The translations under genes and the position numbers were made by a program. A model generated the notes under the pieces. That model was not told the DNA's origin and did no database searches. It worked only from the letters and a program-made list of their open reading frames with translations. From NCBI GenBank assembly GCA_001941065.1, contig MSHJ01000016.1, positions 62,001-126,000 of the forward strand: a stretch of DNA of 64,000 nt, in the 5' to 3' direction. Of the stretch, positions 25,798-34,515 are shown piece after piece (position 1 is the stretch's first letter; each line of letters begins with the position of its first letter). This stretch comes from Alistipes sp. Zagget8 (GTDB taxonomy: Bacteria > Bacteroidota > Bacteroidia > Bacteroidales > Rikenellaceae).

Positions 25798-27468
25798 ATG
25801 GCAGACATCATCAAAGTCATCTGTGAAAACCTCGGCATCGAGGTCGACGTGCCGATGGGCACCCCGCTGCTCGAGGTCGCGAAGCGCCTGACTCCCGGAC
25901 GCTACCCGTTCCTCGCGGCCTTCGTCAACAACCGCCTCAAGGAACTCAACTACAAGATATATGCCCCCGTTACGATCCGTTTCGTCGACATCACCTCGTT
26001 CGCCGGCATCCGGGTCTACCAGCGCACCGCATGGTTCCTGCTGCAAAAAGCCGTCCGGGACCTCTATCCCGGGCAGACGCTCCACATCCGCCACTCGCTG
26101 GGCCACAGCGGCTTCTACTGCGAGATCGACGGCATCGACGAATTTACGGCCGATGACGCCGCACGGCTGCAGGGGCGCATGCGCGAACTGGCCGTACGCA
26201 ACCTACCCATCACCCGCGAGCGGATGCTCACGAGCGAGGTCCGCGCCCGCTATGCCGAGGAGGGCTTCACCGACAAGGTGGCCCTGCTGGACACCCGCCC
26301 GCGGCTTTACAGCCAGCTCTACACGCTCGGCGACACGGTGGGTTATTTCTACGGTTCGCTGGCCCCCTCGACGGGCTACGTCACGCTCTTCGACATCCAG
26401 CCCTACTACAACGGCTTCTACCTCGCGCTGCCGCTGCGCACGGCTCCCGACACGCTCCACAAGAACGTCCAGCAGGAGAAGATGTTCGGCATCTTCCAGG
26501 AGTACCAGTCGTGGGTCACGCTGATGGGCGTTCCGACGATCGGCGCGGTCAACGCCCGCACGCTCGCGGGCGACGCCGGGGGCATGATCAAACTCGCCGA
26601 AGCCTTCCACGAACGCAAGTTCGCCTGGGTCGCCGACACCATCTACGAAGCGGCCGTCAGCCGGGGCATCCGCATGGTGCTGATTTCGGGCCCTTCGTCG
26701 AGCGGCAAGACCACCTCGGCCAAGCGGCTGGGCATCGAGCTCGGCGTGCTGGGACTGCGTCCGGTGATGATTTCGCTCGACGACTATTTCGTCGACCGCG
26801 AGAAGACCCCGAAGGACGCCAACGGCGACTACGATTACGAGGCGCTCGAAGCCATCGACCTGGAGCTTTTCAACGACCACCTGCGGCGGCTGATCCGCGG
26901 CGAGAGCGTCGACATCCCGCGTTACGATTTCATCACGGGGCGCCGCATGCAGCACGACAACCCGCTGACGCTCGACGAGCGTTCGATCCTCATCATCGAG
27001 GGCATCCACGGCCTGAACCCGCGGCTGACGCCCTCGATTCCCGACTCGCAGAAATTCCGCATCTACATTTCGTGCTTCACGTCGGTGGCGATGGACAACC
27101 TTTCGCGCATCGCCACGACGGACAACCGCCTGCTGCGCCGCCTGACGCGCGACTACCGCCAGCGGGGCGCCGACGCCGTCTCGACGCTTTCGCGCTGGGC
27201 CTCGGTGCGCCGCGGCGAGGAGAAACACATCTTCCCCTACCAGGAGAACGCCGACGTGATGCTCAATTCGTCGCTGTTTTACGAGATTTCGGTGCTGCGG
27301 CCCTTCGCCGAGAAGATTCTGCGCGAGGTCCCCGACACGGTCCCCGAATACGACGAGGCGCGTCGGATGCTCAAGTTCCTCGACAATTTCATCCCCATCC
27401 CGCCGGACGAAATTCCGCCCACGTCTATCCTGCGCGAATTCATCGGCGGGAGCAGTTTCAAGTATTAG
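25798..27468 (+). CDS. TGS-domain nucleoside (uridine-type) kinase
   Basis: This 556-aa protein combines an N-terminal TGS-like domain (residues 1-60), a region resembling the second domain of threonyl-tRNA synthetase (RHSLGHSGFYCEIDG near residue 100), and a C-terminal uridine-kinase-type P-loop domain. Walker A is GPSSSGKTTSAKR near residue 297, followed by MISLDDYFVDREKTPKDANG and ILIIEGIHGLNP. It is a known Bacteroidetes and Firmicutes architecture annotated as nucleoside kinase; the exact substrate is uncertain. It has its own promoter and terminator. Confidence 0.88.
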   Translation: MADIIKVICENLGIEVDVPMGTPLLEVAKRLTPGRYPFLAAFVNNRLKELNYKIYAPVTIRFVDITSFAGIRVYQRTAWFLLQKAVRDLYPGQTLHIRHSLGHSGFYCEIDGIDEFTADDAARLQGRMRELAVRNLPITRERMLTSEVRARYAEEGFTDKVALLDTRPRLYSQLYTLGDTVGYFYGSLAPSTGYVTLFDIQPYYNGFYLALPLRTAPDTLHKNVQQEKMFGIFQEYQSWVTLMGVPTIGAVNARTLAGDAGGMIKLAEAFHERKFAWVADTIYEAAVSRGIRMVLISGPSSSGKTTSAKRLGIELGVLGLRPVMISLDDYFVDREKTPKDANGDYDYEALEAIDLELFNDHLRRLIRGESVDIPRYDFITGRRMQHDNPLTLDERSILIIEGIHGLNPRLTPSIPDSQKFRIYISCFTSVAMDNLSRIATTDNRLLRRLTRDYRQRGADAVSTLSRWASVRRGEEKHIFPYQENADVMLNSSLFYEISVLRPFAEKILREVPDTVPEYDEARRMLKFLDNFIPIPPDEIPPTSILREFIGGSSFKY

Positions 27469-27476
27469 CGCCGTAC

Positions 27477-27519
27477 AAAACGGGCCGCAGCACGATTGTT
27501 TGCTGCGGCCCGTTTTTTT
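27477..27519 (+). terminator. Terminator of the nucleoside kinase gene
   Basis: AACGGGCCGCAGCA pairs with TGCTGCGGCCCGTT, followed by T7; 9 bp after the stop codon. Confidence 0.9.
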
Positions 27520-27554
27520 ATCCGGATCGCAGTGTGATTTCGGATTGATTTTTC

Positions 27555-27562
27555 TATCTTTG
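27555..27562 (+). promoter_or_regulatory. -7 element of structured RNA copy 1
   Basis: TATCTTTG fits TAnnTTTG; the -33 region (TGTG about 18 bp upstream) is weak. The same -7 sequence precedes the paralogous RNA at 42,750. Confidence 0.6.
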
Positions 27563-27568
27563 CGACAT

Positions 27569-27780
27569 GCGGTCTGTGAGGACCGTCGACATACTATTAT
27601 TAAAAAGCGCATCGGCTTTTTTCTTACTCACGGAAATTGGACACTTTCGTAACCAAGTAAGAGATGAAGGTTGGTGCTCTCGCTGTTTTTCAGCGTGAGC
27701 ATTTATCCGTAATCCTACTTGGTGGGTCGTCCAATACCTCGTGAGTGGATTCGGAAAAATTTGCTCACGCCTTTTTTTGT
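27569..27780 (+). ncRNA. Structured non-coding RNA, copy 1 (6S-like / Bacteroidales-1-like candidate)
   Basis: About 210 nt from a -7 element to a T7 run, without a supported ORF. Visible stems: 5' hairpin CGGTC/GACCG with loop TGTGAG; closing stem ACTCACG/CGTGAGT; TTGGAC/GTCCAA; ACCAAGTA/TACTTGGT; terminal hairpin GCTCTCGCTG/CAGCGTGAGC. A second copy at 42,535-42,736 (minus) keeps the loops but changes both sides of these stems, so the structure is under selection. One long rod with internal loops resembles 6S RNA; the Bacteroidales-1 motif is another candidate. Identity is unproven. The next ORF starts 41 nt after the T-run, so a leader/attenuator role cannot be excluded. Confidence 0.75.
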
Positions 27781-27818
27781 ATGCCCGCGAAACGACTAAC
27801 CCTTTAAATTAAATTGAT

Positions 27819-29285
27819 ATGAACGGTTGTTTGAACATTCTCTGGCATTTCCCCTTTTTCGGATTCCTGTTCGCACTCTTCTACGCCCTGTTCGGCGCCA
27901 TCCTGTGCTGCACGGTGGTCCTCTACCCCGTCGGTCTGGGCTTTTTCCAGATCGCGCAATTCCTGCTTTCGCCCTTTTCGTCGGCACTGGTCACCCGCAA
28001 GGAACTCGATCTGGTACGGCCCGAGGAACGCAGTACGGCCGCCATGGCTTATTCGACCATCATTACGATCCTCTACTTTCCCTTCGGCCTGATCGCCGCC
28101 GCCGGAGCGCTCTTCGCCATGATCGGCGAGTTTCTGAGCATCATCGGCATTCCCTGCGGCATCGTCTGGTTCAAGGCCCTGCCCGCGATCTTCATGCCCG
28201 TCGACAAGGTCTGCGTACCGAAAGCCGTGGCCGATGAAATCGAGCGCATCAAGGCCGGGGACACCGTCCGGCGCTACAAGGGCGAAACCGGGGAGACGGA
28301 CTCCGATCCGTCGGAACGCCATTTCACGGAAGACCCCGACGATTCGTTCCCGCCGATGCCCGAGGTCCGGCAGTATGACGATGAAAAACTGCACGAAATC
28401 GTCTCCGGCGCCGCGATGTACCGGGCCTCGCTGGTCGACGACTGCCGCCGGGAGCTGGAAATCCGCCGAAAGAGCACGGAGTTCACGGCGCAGGTCCGGG
28501 CAATGGACAACGACAAACTCCACGAGGTGCTCTCCAGCCCGCAGCTCTATGCCGAGGAGCTGTATTACGCCTGCACGCTGGAACAGAATGAACGCCGCCG
28601 CGTATGGCGCGAAGAAGAGGCCAAACAGGAAGAACTGCGCCGTCTCCGGCAGGAGCAGGAGGAAAAGGAGGCAGCCGAACGGCGTGCCGCGGCGTGGAAG
28701 AAATGGCGGCCGTATGTCTTTGCAACCGTTGCCGTCCTGATTCTGGTGGGCGTCGGCGCAGGATATTACAGTTATCACAAGAAACAGGAACAACTGCACA
28801 TGGAACGTATCTCTGAAAAAGTGCACCACATTGCAAAGGAACGGAATATAGGAACTATTGCTCCTGATTTTACAGTTAAAATGTTAAATAACGATTCAAA
28901 ATCTCTTGCTTCCATACGAGGAAATACCATCCTTTTAACTTTTTGTAAAACAACCTGTCCCCCAAGTCGTCAATTTTTGGAACAGATAAACAAGAAGATC
29001 ATTAATCATTTCGCAACGTCTAACCTTACATTTCTGCCAATTTTCTGTGGAGAAAGCCGAGAAACCGTCCAAAAATTTCTAAAAGAAACAGGATATACAT
29101 TTCCAATAGGACTTGATCCTCAAGAAAAAATATTTTCGCAATACAATGTGAGATATACCCCGCAAAATTTCATTATATCGAAAGGTAGAATTATTTGGTC
29201 ATCATTCGGATATGAGGAAAGTGAATTTAAAGAAATAATCAATATTATTGGTAAGAATGTCAAATATTCCCATTTCAATAACTGA
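27819..29285 (+). CDS. YccF-like membrane / coiled-coil / thioredoxin-fold fusion protein
   Basis: This 488-aa protein has an N-terminal part with four hydrophobic segments (residues 1-120) like YccF inner-membrane proteins, then an acidic region, a charged coiled coil (about 250-295), a single membrane segment (YVFATVAVLILVGVGAGYYS, about 302-321) and a C-terminal TlpA/AhpC-type thioredoxin fold starting GTIAPDFTVKML. In that domain the active-site motif reads TTCPPS, so the second cysteine of CxxC is replaced by Ser. Base composition changes sharply inside the gene: up to about 28,800 it is GC-rich, afterwards AT-rich, suggesting that the thioredoxin part was acquired by recombination. No function is established. 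Confidence 0.75.
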   Translation: MNGCLNILWHFPFFGFLFALFYALFGAILCCTVVLYPVGLGFFQIAQFLLSPFSSALVTRKELDLVRPEERSTAAMAYSTIITILYFPFGLIAAAGALFAMIGEFLSIIGIPCGIVWFKALPAIFMPVDKVCVPKAVADEIERIKAGDTVRRYKGETGETDSDPSERHFTEDPDDSFPPMPEVRQYDDEKLHEIVSGAAMYRASLVDDCRRELEIRRKSTEFTAQVRAMDNDKLHEVLSSPQLYAEELYYACTLEQNERRRVWREEEAKQEELRRLRQEQEEKEAAERRAAAWKKWRPYVFATVAVLILVGVGAGYYSYHKKQEQLHMERISEKVHHIAKERNIGTIAPDFTVKMLNNDSKSLASIRGNTILLTFCKTTCPPSRQFLEQINKKIINHFATSNLTFLPIFCGESRETVQKFLKETGYTFPIGLDPQEKIFSQYNVRYTPQNFIISKGRIIWSSFGYEESEFKEIINIIGKNVKYSHFNN

Positions 29286-29432
29286 TTATTACCTAAAGTT
29301 GGCGCAGAAATTTGAACAATCTCAGTTATTTTAAATCTTGCAGTCCAGAACAAAACGAAATATCTGTAAATAAACACTGAAAAACTACATAGGAAGAGTC
29401 AACAAGGATTTCTAATTTTTAAGGTCTAATTT

Positions 29433-29462
29433 TTCGTTTTTCTCCGGTTTTATCTACCTTTG
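29433..29462 (+). promoter_or_regulatory. Probable promoter of gcvP
   Basis: TACCTTTG at 29455-29462 is a perfect -7 element; the -33 element (TTCG at 29433, 18-bp gap) is imperfect. Start near 29,469, 41 bp before the ATG. The 29,286-29,432 stretch before it is AT-rich and holds no gene. Confidence 0.6.
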
Positions 29463-29509
29463 TGTGTCAATGCCCGCAAGGGCCTGTCTCACTAACATAT
29501 CAACGAGTA

Positions 29510-32335
29510 ATGTTCGACAAGTTTTCCGAACGCCATATCGGCGTCAGCCAAGAAAAAGACCTGAAAGCCATGCTCGATGTGATCGGCGTGAAATCGACCG
29601 ACGAACTCATCGCGCAGGTCATCCCGCAGTCCATCCGGCTCAAGAAACCGCTGGCGCTTCCCGCCGAGGGAATGAGCGAATACGAGTTCGCCGCCCACAT
29701 CCGCGAGCTGGCCGACCGCAACCACCCCCTGCGCTCGTTCATCGGCATGGGATACTACCCCTGCGCCGTGCCGGCCGCCGTCGCCCGCAACGTCTTCGAA
29801 AACCCCGCGTGGTACACCTCCTACACGCCCTACCAGGCCGAGATTTCGCAGGGACGCCTCGAGGCGCTGCTCAATTTCCAGACCGCCGTGATTTCGCTCA
29901 CCGGCATGGAGATCGGCAACTGCTCGCTGCTGGACGAAGGCACCGCCGCCGCCGAAGCCATGGGCATGATGTTTTCGCTGCGGTCGCGCGAGGCCGTCAA
30001 GGAGGGCCGCAACCAGCTCTTCGTCGACCGCAACATCTTCCCGCAGACGCTCGACGTGCTGCTGACGCGCAGCGAACCGTTCGGCATCGAACTGATCATC
30101 GACAACTACGACGAATACGAATTCACGGGCCGGGAGTTCGGCGCCATCGTGCAGTACCCGGCCGCCGACGGCTCGGTGCGCGACTATGCGGATTTCACCG
30201 CCGCGGCACACGCCCGGGGCGTGCTCGTCACGGCCGCCGCCGACCTGCTGTCGCTGGCCCTGCTGAAGGCTCCCGGCGAATGGGGCGCCGACATCGCCGT
30301 GGGTTCGGCGCAGCGTCTCGGCACGCCGATGGGCTTCGGCGGTCCCGCCGCGGGCTACATGACCACCCGCGAAGCCTTCAAACGCAACATGCCGGGCCGC
30401 ATCATCGGGGTCTCGGTCGACCGGCTGGGCAACAAGGCCCTGCGCATGGCGCTCCAGATGCGCGAACAGCACATCAAGCGCGAGCGTGCCACGTCGAACA
30501 TCTGCACCGCCTCGGCGCTGATGGCCTCGATGACGGGTTTTTACTGCGTCTACAACGGTCCCGAAGGCCTTCGCCGCGCCGCCGAGACGGCCCACCTAGC
30601 CGCCGCCACGGTAGCCCGGGCCCTGGAAGCGCTGGATTACAAACTCACGTCGAAGGAGTTCTTCGACACGCTGGAGGTCGAAGCCGAAGCCGCCGTCGTG
30701 CAGTCGCTGGCGCTCGAGCAGGGCATCAATTTCTACTACCCCTCCGAAGGCTCGGTGCGCATGTCGTTCGACGAGGTGACCACCCCGGCGGAGATCGAGA
30801 CCGTCGCGGGCATCTTCGCCGCAGCCAAAGGCAAGAAAGCCAAGGCGGTGAAGCCCGTCACCGAAAGCTGCATTTCAGCGGACCTGCGCCGCCGGTCGGG
30901 CTACCTCCAGGAGCCGGTCTTCAACGCCTACCGTTCGGAAAGCGCCCTGATGCGCTACATCAAAAAACTGGAGCTGAGGGACATATCGCTGGCCAATTCA
31001 ATGATTTCCTTGGGTTCCTGCACCATGAAACTCAACGCCGCGGCGCTCATGCAGCCATTGTCGCTCGCGGGCTTCCAGAACATGCACCCCTTCGCCCCGG
31101 CGGACCAGGCCGAGGGTTATATGCAACTAATCAGCGATTTGGAGAAGGACCTCGCGACGATCACCGGCTTCGCGGCCTGCTCGCTCCAGCCCAATTCGGG
31201 CGCCGCGGGCGAGTATTCGGGGCTGATGGTGATCCGCGCCTACCACCAGAGCCGCGGACAGGGCTACCGCAACGTAGTGCTGATTCCGGCTTCGGCCCAC
31301 GGCACCAATCCGGCGTCGGCCGCGATGGCGGGCATGAAGATCGTGACGGTGGCGTGCGACGCCAACGGCAACATCGACGTCGCAGACCTCGAAGCCAAGG
31401 CCAAAGAGTACTCCTCGGAGCTGTGCGGCCTGATGGTGACCTACCCCTCGACGCACGGGGTTTTCGAAAGCCGCATCCGCGAGATCGTGGACGCCGTTCA
31501 CGACGCGGGCGGACAGGTCTACATGGACGGCGCCAACATGAACGCGCAGGTGGGCCTCACGAACCCCGGTTACATCGGGGCCGACGTCTGCCACCTCAAC
31601 CTCCACAAGACCTTCGCCATGCCCCACGGCGGCGGCGGTCCGGGCGTGGGTCCGATCTGCGTCGCGGAGCACCTGAGGGCGTTCCTGCCCTCGCATCCGG
31701 TCGTGGCCACGGGCGGCGACGAAGGCATCACGGCGGTATCGTCGGCCCCATGGGGTTCGGCGCTGCTGCTCCCGATCACCTACGGCTACATCAAGATGCT
31801 GGGGGCCGACGGACTGCGCAAAGCCACCGAAATGGCCATCGTCAATGCCAACTACATGTCGGCGGCGCTGGCTCCGGAGTACCGCACCTACTATTCGGGC
31901 GAAACGGGCCGCGTGGGCCACGAGATGATCCTCGACCTGACGAATTTCAAGAAGGATTACAACATCGACTGCGGCGACATCGCCCACCGGCTGATGGACT
32001 ACGGATTCCACGCCCCGACGCTCTCGTTCCCCGTGCACGAGACGCTGATGGTCGAACCCACGGAGTCGGAGCCCAAGGAGGAGATGGACCGCTTCATCGA
32101 GGCGCTCGTCAGCATCAAGCGCGAATGCGAGGCGGCCGTCGGCAAAGCGGACAATGTGGTGGCCAACGCACCCCACACGGCCCGCGAAATCGCAGGCGAA
32201 TGGGCACATCCCTATACGCGCGAGCAGGCGGCGTTCCCGCTGGCATGGATCGGCGAGTCGAAATTCTTCCCCTACGTGTCGAAAATCGACAACGGCTACG
32301 GCGATAGGAACCTCTGCTGCCGCAACTGCGAGTAA
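29510..32335 (+). CDS. gcvP: Glycine dehydrogenase (decarboxylating), P protein of the glycine cleavage system
   Basis: This 941-aa protein is the full-length single-chain P protein, which decarboxylates glycine with PLP and loads the aminomethyl group on the H protein. I start at ATG 29510 (MFDKFSERHIGVSQEKDLKA), as upstream in-frame codons are not conserved. The N half has IGMGYYPCAVPAAVARNVFE and YTPYQAEISQGRLEALLNFQ; the C half has SCTMKLNAAALMQPLS, AHGTNPASAAMAGMKIV and the PLP lysine in CHLNLHKTFAMPHGGGGPGV near residue 699. No gcvT or gcvH is nearby, so the system is encoded at separate loci. Confidence 0.96.
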   Translation: MFDKFSERHIGVSQEKDLKAMLDVIGVKSTDELIAQVIPQSIRLKKPLALPAEGMSEYEFAAHIRELADRNHPLRSFIGMGYYPCAVPAAVARNVFENPAWYTSYTPYQAEISQGRLEALLNFQTAVISLTGMEIGNCSLLDEGTAAAEAMGMMFSLRSREAVKEGRNQLFVDRNIFPQTLDVLLTRSEPFGIELIIDNYDEYEFTGREFGAIVQYPAADGSVRDYADFTAAAHARGVLVTAAADLLSLALLKAPGEWGADIAVGSAQRLGTPMGFGGPAAGYMTTREAFKRNMPGRIIGVSVDRLGNKALRMALQMREQHIKRERATSNICTASALMASMTGFYCVYNGPEGLRRAAETAHLAAATVARALEALDYKLTSKEFFDTLEVEAEAAVVQSLALEQGINFYYPSEGSVRMSFDEVTTPAEIETVAGIFAAAKGKKAKAVKPVTESCISADLRRRSGYLQEPVFNAYRSESALMRYIKKLELRDISLANSMISLGSCTMKLNAAALMQPLSLAGFQNMHPFAPADQAEGYMQLISDLEKDLATITGFAACSLQPNSGAAGEYSGLMVIRAYHQSRGQGYRNVVLIPASAHGTNPASAAMAGMKIVTVACDANGNIDVADLEAKAKEYSSELCGLMVTYPSTHGVFESRIREIVDAVHDAGGQVYMDGANMNAQVGLTNPGYIGADVCHLNLHKTFAMPHGGGGPGVGPICVAEHLRAFLPSHPVVATGGDEGITAVSSAPWGSALLLPITYGYIKMLGADGLRKATEMAIVNANYMSAALAPEYRTYYSGETGRVGHEMILDLTNFKKDYNIDCGDIAHRLMDYGFHAPTLSFPVHETLMVEPTESEPKEEMDRFIEALVSIKRECEAAVGKADNVVANAPHTAREIAGEWAHPYTREQAAFPLAWIGESKFFPYVSKIDNGYGDRNLCCRNCE

Positions 32336-32356
32336 CGGCGGCATCCGGGAGACGGA

Positions 32357-32388
32357 AACGGCGGCGATTTCAGATCGCCGCCGTTTTT
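32357..32388 (+). terminator. Terminator of gcvP
   Basis: AACGGCGGCGAT/ATCGCCGCCGTT with loop TTCAG, followed by T5; 22 bp after the gcvP stop and just before the convergent SDR gene end. Confidence 0.88.
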
Positions 32389-32389
32389 C

Positions 32390-33334
32390 TTACAATATCT
32401 CCAGTCCTTCGCGGTAAGTCCTGTAATGCAGTTCGGGAAGCAGTTCGCGGCGCATCCGCTCCGTGTCGCCGTAATAGGAGACGCGGCCGATCGTGATGAA
32501 ATCGCGCGTCAGCGGGGCACGCCATCCGGTGATGCGCGAAACGGATTCGAATCCCCGAGCCGCCGCATAAATCATCCACAGCGGCATCCGCCACGGACGT
32601 TTCGTGCCCCACCGCCGGGCGGCATCGTCGAGGAACTGCTGGAGGGTCTGCACGCCCTCGTCGCCGACGTGGTAGATGCCCCGGATGCCGGGTTTGCAGG
32701 CCGCGGCCTTCGCCGCCGCGACGAAATCGGGCGCCGAAATCAGATGAATCCACGTCGGACGGCGCCACACCCCCAGCAGCCAGCGGCGTGAGAACCAGCG
32801 GGCGGCGTCGATCATCAGGATGCCGCGTCCGTAGACCATCCCCACGCGCAGGCTCACGGCTTCCAGCCGGTCGGAGTGCGCAAAGAGCAGGCGTTCCTCC
32901 TCCAGCCGCGTGGCGGCATGGACCGAGACCGGATGGCCGTCCAACCGGCCCCGGGCTGGTTTTTCGGGCGTCGTCTCGCCCTCGACATGCGGAAAACTGA
33001 TGAGGACGATCCGCCGGACCCCGGCCCGGAGGGCTTCGTCGAGGAGGTTGCGGAAATAGCGCGTATTGGTCGTATGGAGGAATTTCTGAGGGTCGGCCCG
33101 GAAGAGCACCCCGGCGAAATGGACGATGGTGTCGCCCTCCTGCAAATGCCCGCGGAGGGTTTCGGGACGCCCCAGATCGACCTGGCAGGTCTCGATGCCG
33201 GGGCAGGCCGCCAGGTCGTCGGCAACCGGCCTGCGATGCCAGAAAAGCCGCAGCGGGACCCCGTCGCGGGCCATCTCCCGCGCCAGCAGCGATCCCAGAT
33301 TCCCGGCCGCGCCGGTAATGATTATCCGTTCCAT
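32390..33334 (-). CDS. Atypical NAD(P)-dependent epimerase/dehydratase-like (SDR) protein
   Basis: This 314-aa protein has the extended SDR Rossmann start RIIITGAAGNLGSLLAREMA (residues 3-22) and IVHFAGVLF, where the nicotinamide ring binds. The position of the catalytic YxxxK reads VHAATRLEEERLL, so the expected Tyr is His and Lys is Arg. It may be an atypical SDR that binds NAD(P) for sensing or isomerisation rather than a normal epimerase. The C-terminal half carries VSYYGDTERMRRELLPELHY. It is convergent with gcvP and has no operon partner. Confidence 0.82.
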   Translation of the reverse strand: MERIIITGAAGNLGSLLAREMARDGVPLRLFWHRRPVADDLAACPGIETCQVDLGRPETLRGHLQEGDTIVHFAGVLFRADPQKFLHTTNTRYFRNLLDEALRAGVRRIVLISFPHVEGETTPEKPARGRLDGHPVSVHAATRLEEERLLFAHSDRLEAVSLRVGMVYGRGILMIDAARWFSRRWLLGVWRRPTWIHLISAPDFVAAAKAAACKPGIRGIYHVGDEGVQTLQQFLDDAARRWGTKRPWRMPLWMIYAAARGFESVSRITGWRAPLTRDFITIGRVSYYGDTERMRRELLPELHYRTYREGLEIL

Positions 33335-33422
33335 ATCGCAGACGAATATACGAAAAAAATCGTTCTTGCGTTTTAATATGCAGGCGGTTTATCCTCTGCG
33401 GCACAATTATTTCTTGCGATTA

Positions 33423-33454
33423 TTTGGCAACTCGCCCCGAAGTGCGTACCTTTG
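33423..33454 (+). promoter_or_regulatory. Promoter of the slyD-like gene
   Basis: TTTG at 33423-33426, exactly 20 bp, TACCTTTG at 33447-33454. Start near 33,461, so the dispersed repeat at 33,535 lies in the leader of about 195 nt. Confidence 0.8.
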
Positions 33455-33534
33455 ACGCCTTAAGAAGCCTTTCTTAGAAAGAAGACAACAGCGGACAAAT
33501 ATGAGCAAACATTCTGACTGCCTGATAACTTGGC

Positions 33535-33610
33535 CATAAAGTCCCCTCCGAGGAGGGGATTTAGGGGAGGGTCAGACTTGTAAACGCCGCCGTCGGCGGC
33601 GAATACAGCG
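33535..33610 (+). repeat. Dispersed intergenic repeat, copy B
   Basis: Structure: GTCCCCTCC/GGAGGGGAT hairpin, TTAGGGGAGGGTCAGACTTG, AAACGCCGCC/GGCGGCGAAT hairpin. It shares the order and core with copies at 18,940 and 39,342 and lies 47 bp before the next ATG. Confidence 0.7.
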
Positions 33611-33656
33611 CACGGCAGCAACAAAACAAAAAACTTAATACATAACACTATTTAGC

Positions 33657-34196
33657 ATGAAAGTAGAACAGAACAAAATGGTCGGCGTAGACTACAAGCT
33701 CACCATCGACGGACAGATCGCGGACCAGTCGCGTCCGGGCCAGCCCCTCGAATTCATCTTCGGGACGGGCATGCTGCTTCCCAAATTCGAGGAGGCAATC
33801 CTGGGCAAGGAGATCGGCGAATCGGTTTCGTTCACCCTCGAGCCCAAGGACGGCTACGGCGAACTGATCGCCGATGCCATCGTCGACCTGCCGAAAAACA
33901 TATTCATGGTAGACGGCAAACTGGCCGAAGACATTCTCTTCGAAGGTAGCCAGGTCCCGATGAGCGACGCCCAGGGCAACCGCATGATGGGTATCGTCAG
34001 GGAGATCGGCGACGAGACCGTGAAGATGGATTTCAACCACCCGATGGCCGGCAAGACGCTCAATTTCGAAGTGGATGTGGTTTCGGTGCGCGACGTGACC
34101 CCCGAAGACCTGCAGGGCGGCTGCTCGTGCGGAGACTGCGGAGACGGCTGCGGCGAAGGCTGCGACGACCACAACGGCCACTGCAACTGCCACTAA
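33657..34196 (+). CDS. slyD: FKBP-type peptidyl-prolyl isomerase, SlyD-like, with Cys/His-rich tail
   Basis: This 179-aa protein has the SlyD two-domain layout: FKBP half (MVGVDYKLTIDGQIADQSRP; FIFGTGMLLPKFEEAILGKE) with the insert-in-flap chaperone domain (about residues 70-130), and a C-terminal tail GGCSCGDCGDGCGEGCDDHN followed by more Cys and His. SlyD tails bind nickel and other divalent metals and deliver them to hydrogenases or other proteins; here the tail has eight Cys and four His within 26 residues. The gene has its own promoter with a repeat element in the leader. Confidence 0.9.
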   Translation: MKVEQNKMVGVDYKLTIDGQIADQSRPGQPLEFIFGTGMLLPKFEEAILGKEIGESVSFTLEPKDGYGELIADAIVDLPKNIFMVDGKLAEDILFEGSQVPMSDAQGNRMMGIVREIGDETVKMDFNHPMAGKTLNFEVDVVSVRDVTPEDLQGGCSCGDCGDGCGEGCDDHNGHCNCH

Positions 34197-34197
34197 C

Positions 34198-34410
34198 AGG
34201 CGTAAGACGCCTGCTTTAGAGGCAGCCGGAGGACTGAACGTTTCAGAGCCGGTTCCGTGCTCCCCAGGCGTAAGACGCCTGATTTAGGGGCAACCGGAGG
34301 ACTGAACGTTTCAAAACCGGTTCCGTGCTCCCGACCAGATGTAAGACGCTTGTTTTAGGGGCTGCCGAAGGACTGAATGCGTTCGAACCGCCCCGCCCGA
34401 GAGGCACCAT
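34198..34410 (+). repeat. Three tandem copies of a 68-72 bp repeat with small hairpins
   Basis: Copies start near 34,198, 34,267 and 34,336. Each has CAGGCGTAAGACGCCTG (6-bp perfect stem, degenerate in copy 3), then TTTAGGGGCAACCGGAGGAC, CTGAACG and a CCGGTTCCGTGCTCCC end (degenerate in copy 3). Copies 1 and 2 are almost identical. They fill the gap between slyD and the kinase-like gene; no ORF is supported here. Confidence 0.8.
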
Positions 34411-34515
34411 ACAAACAGAACGCCGGACTCAACGTCCGGCGTTTTTATCCGATTTTTTCGTAACTTGCGCCGTCCCGGAGCATCCCGGCCCCGCCTGAAA
34501 ATCCGACCCGACGCC

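Noticed and set aside
32530..32550. tRNA T-loop-like GGATTCGAATCCCCG
   Set aside because: No acceptor, D or anticodon arms around it; it lies inside the SDR coding sequence.
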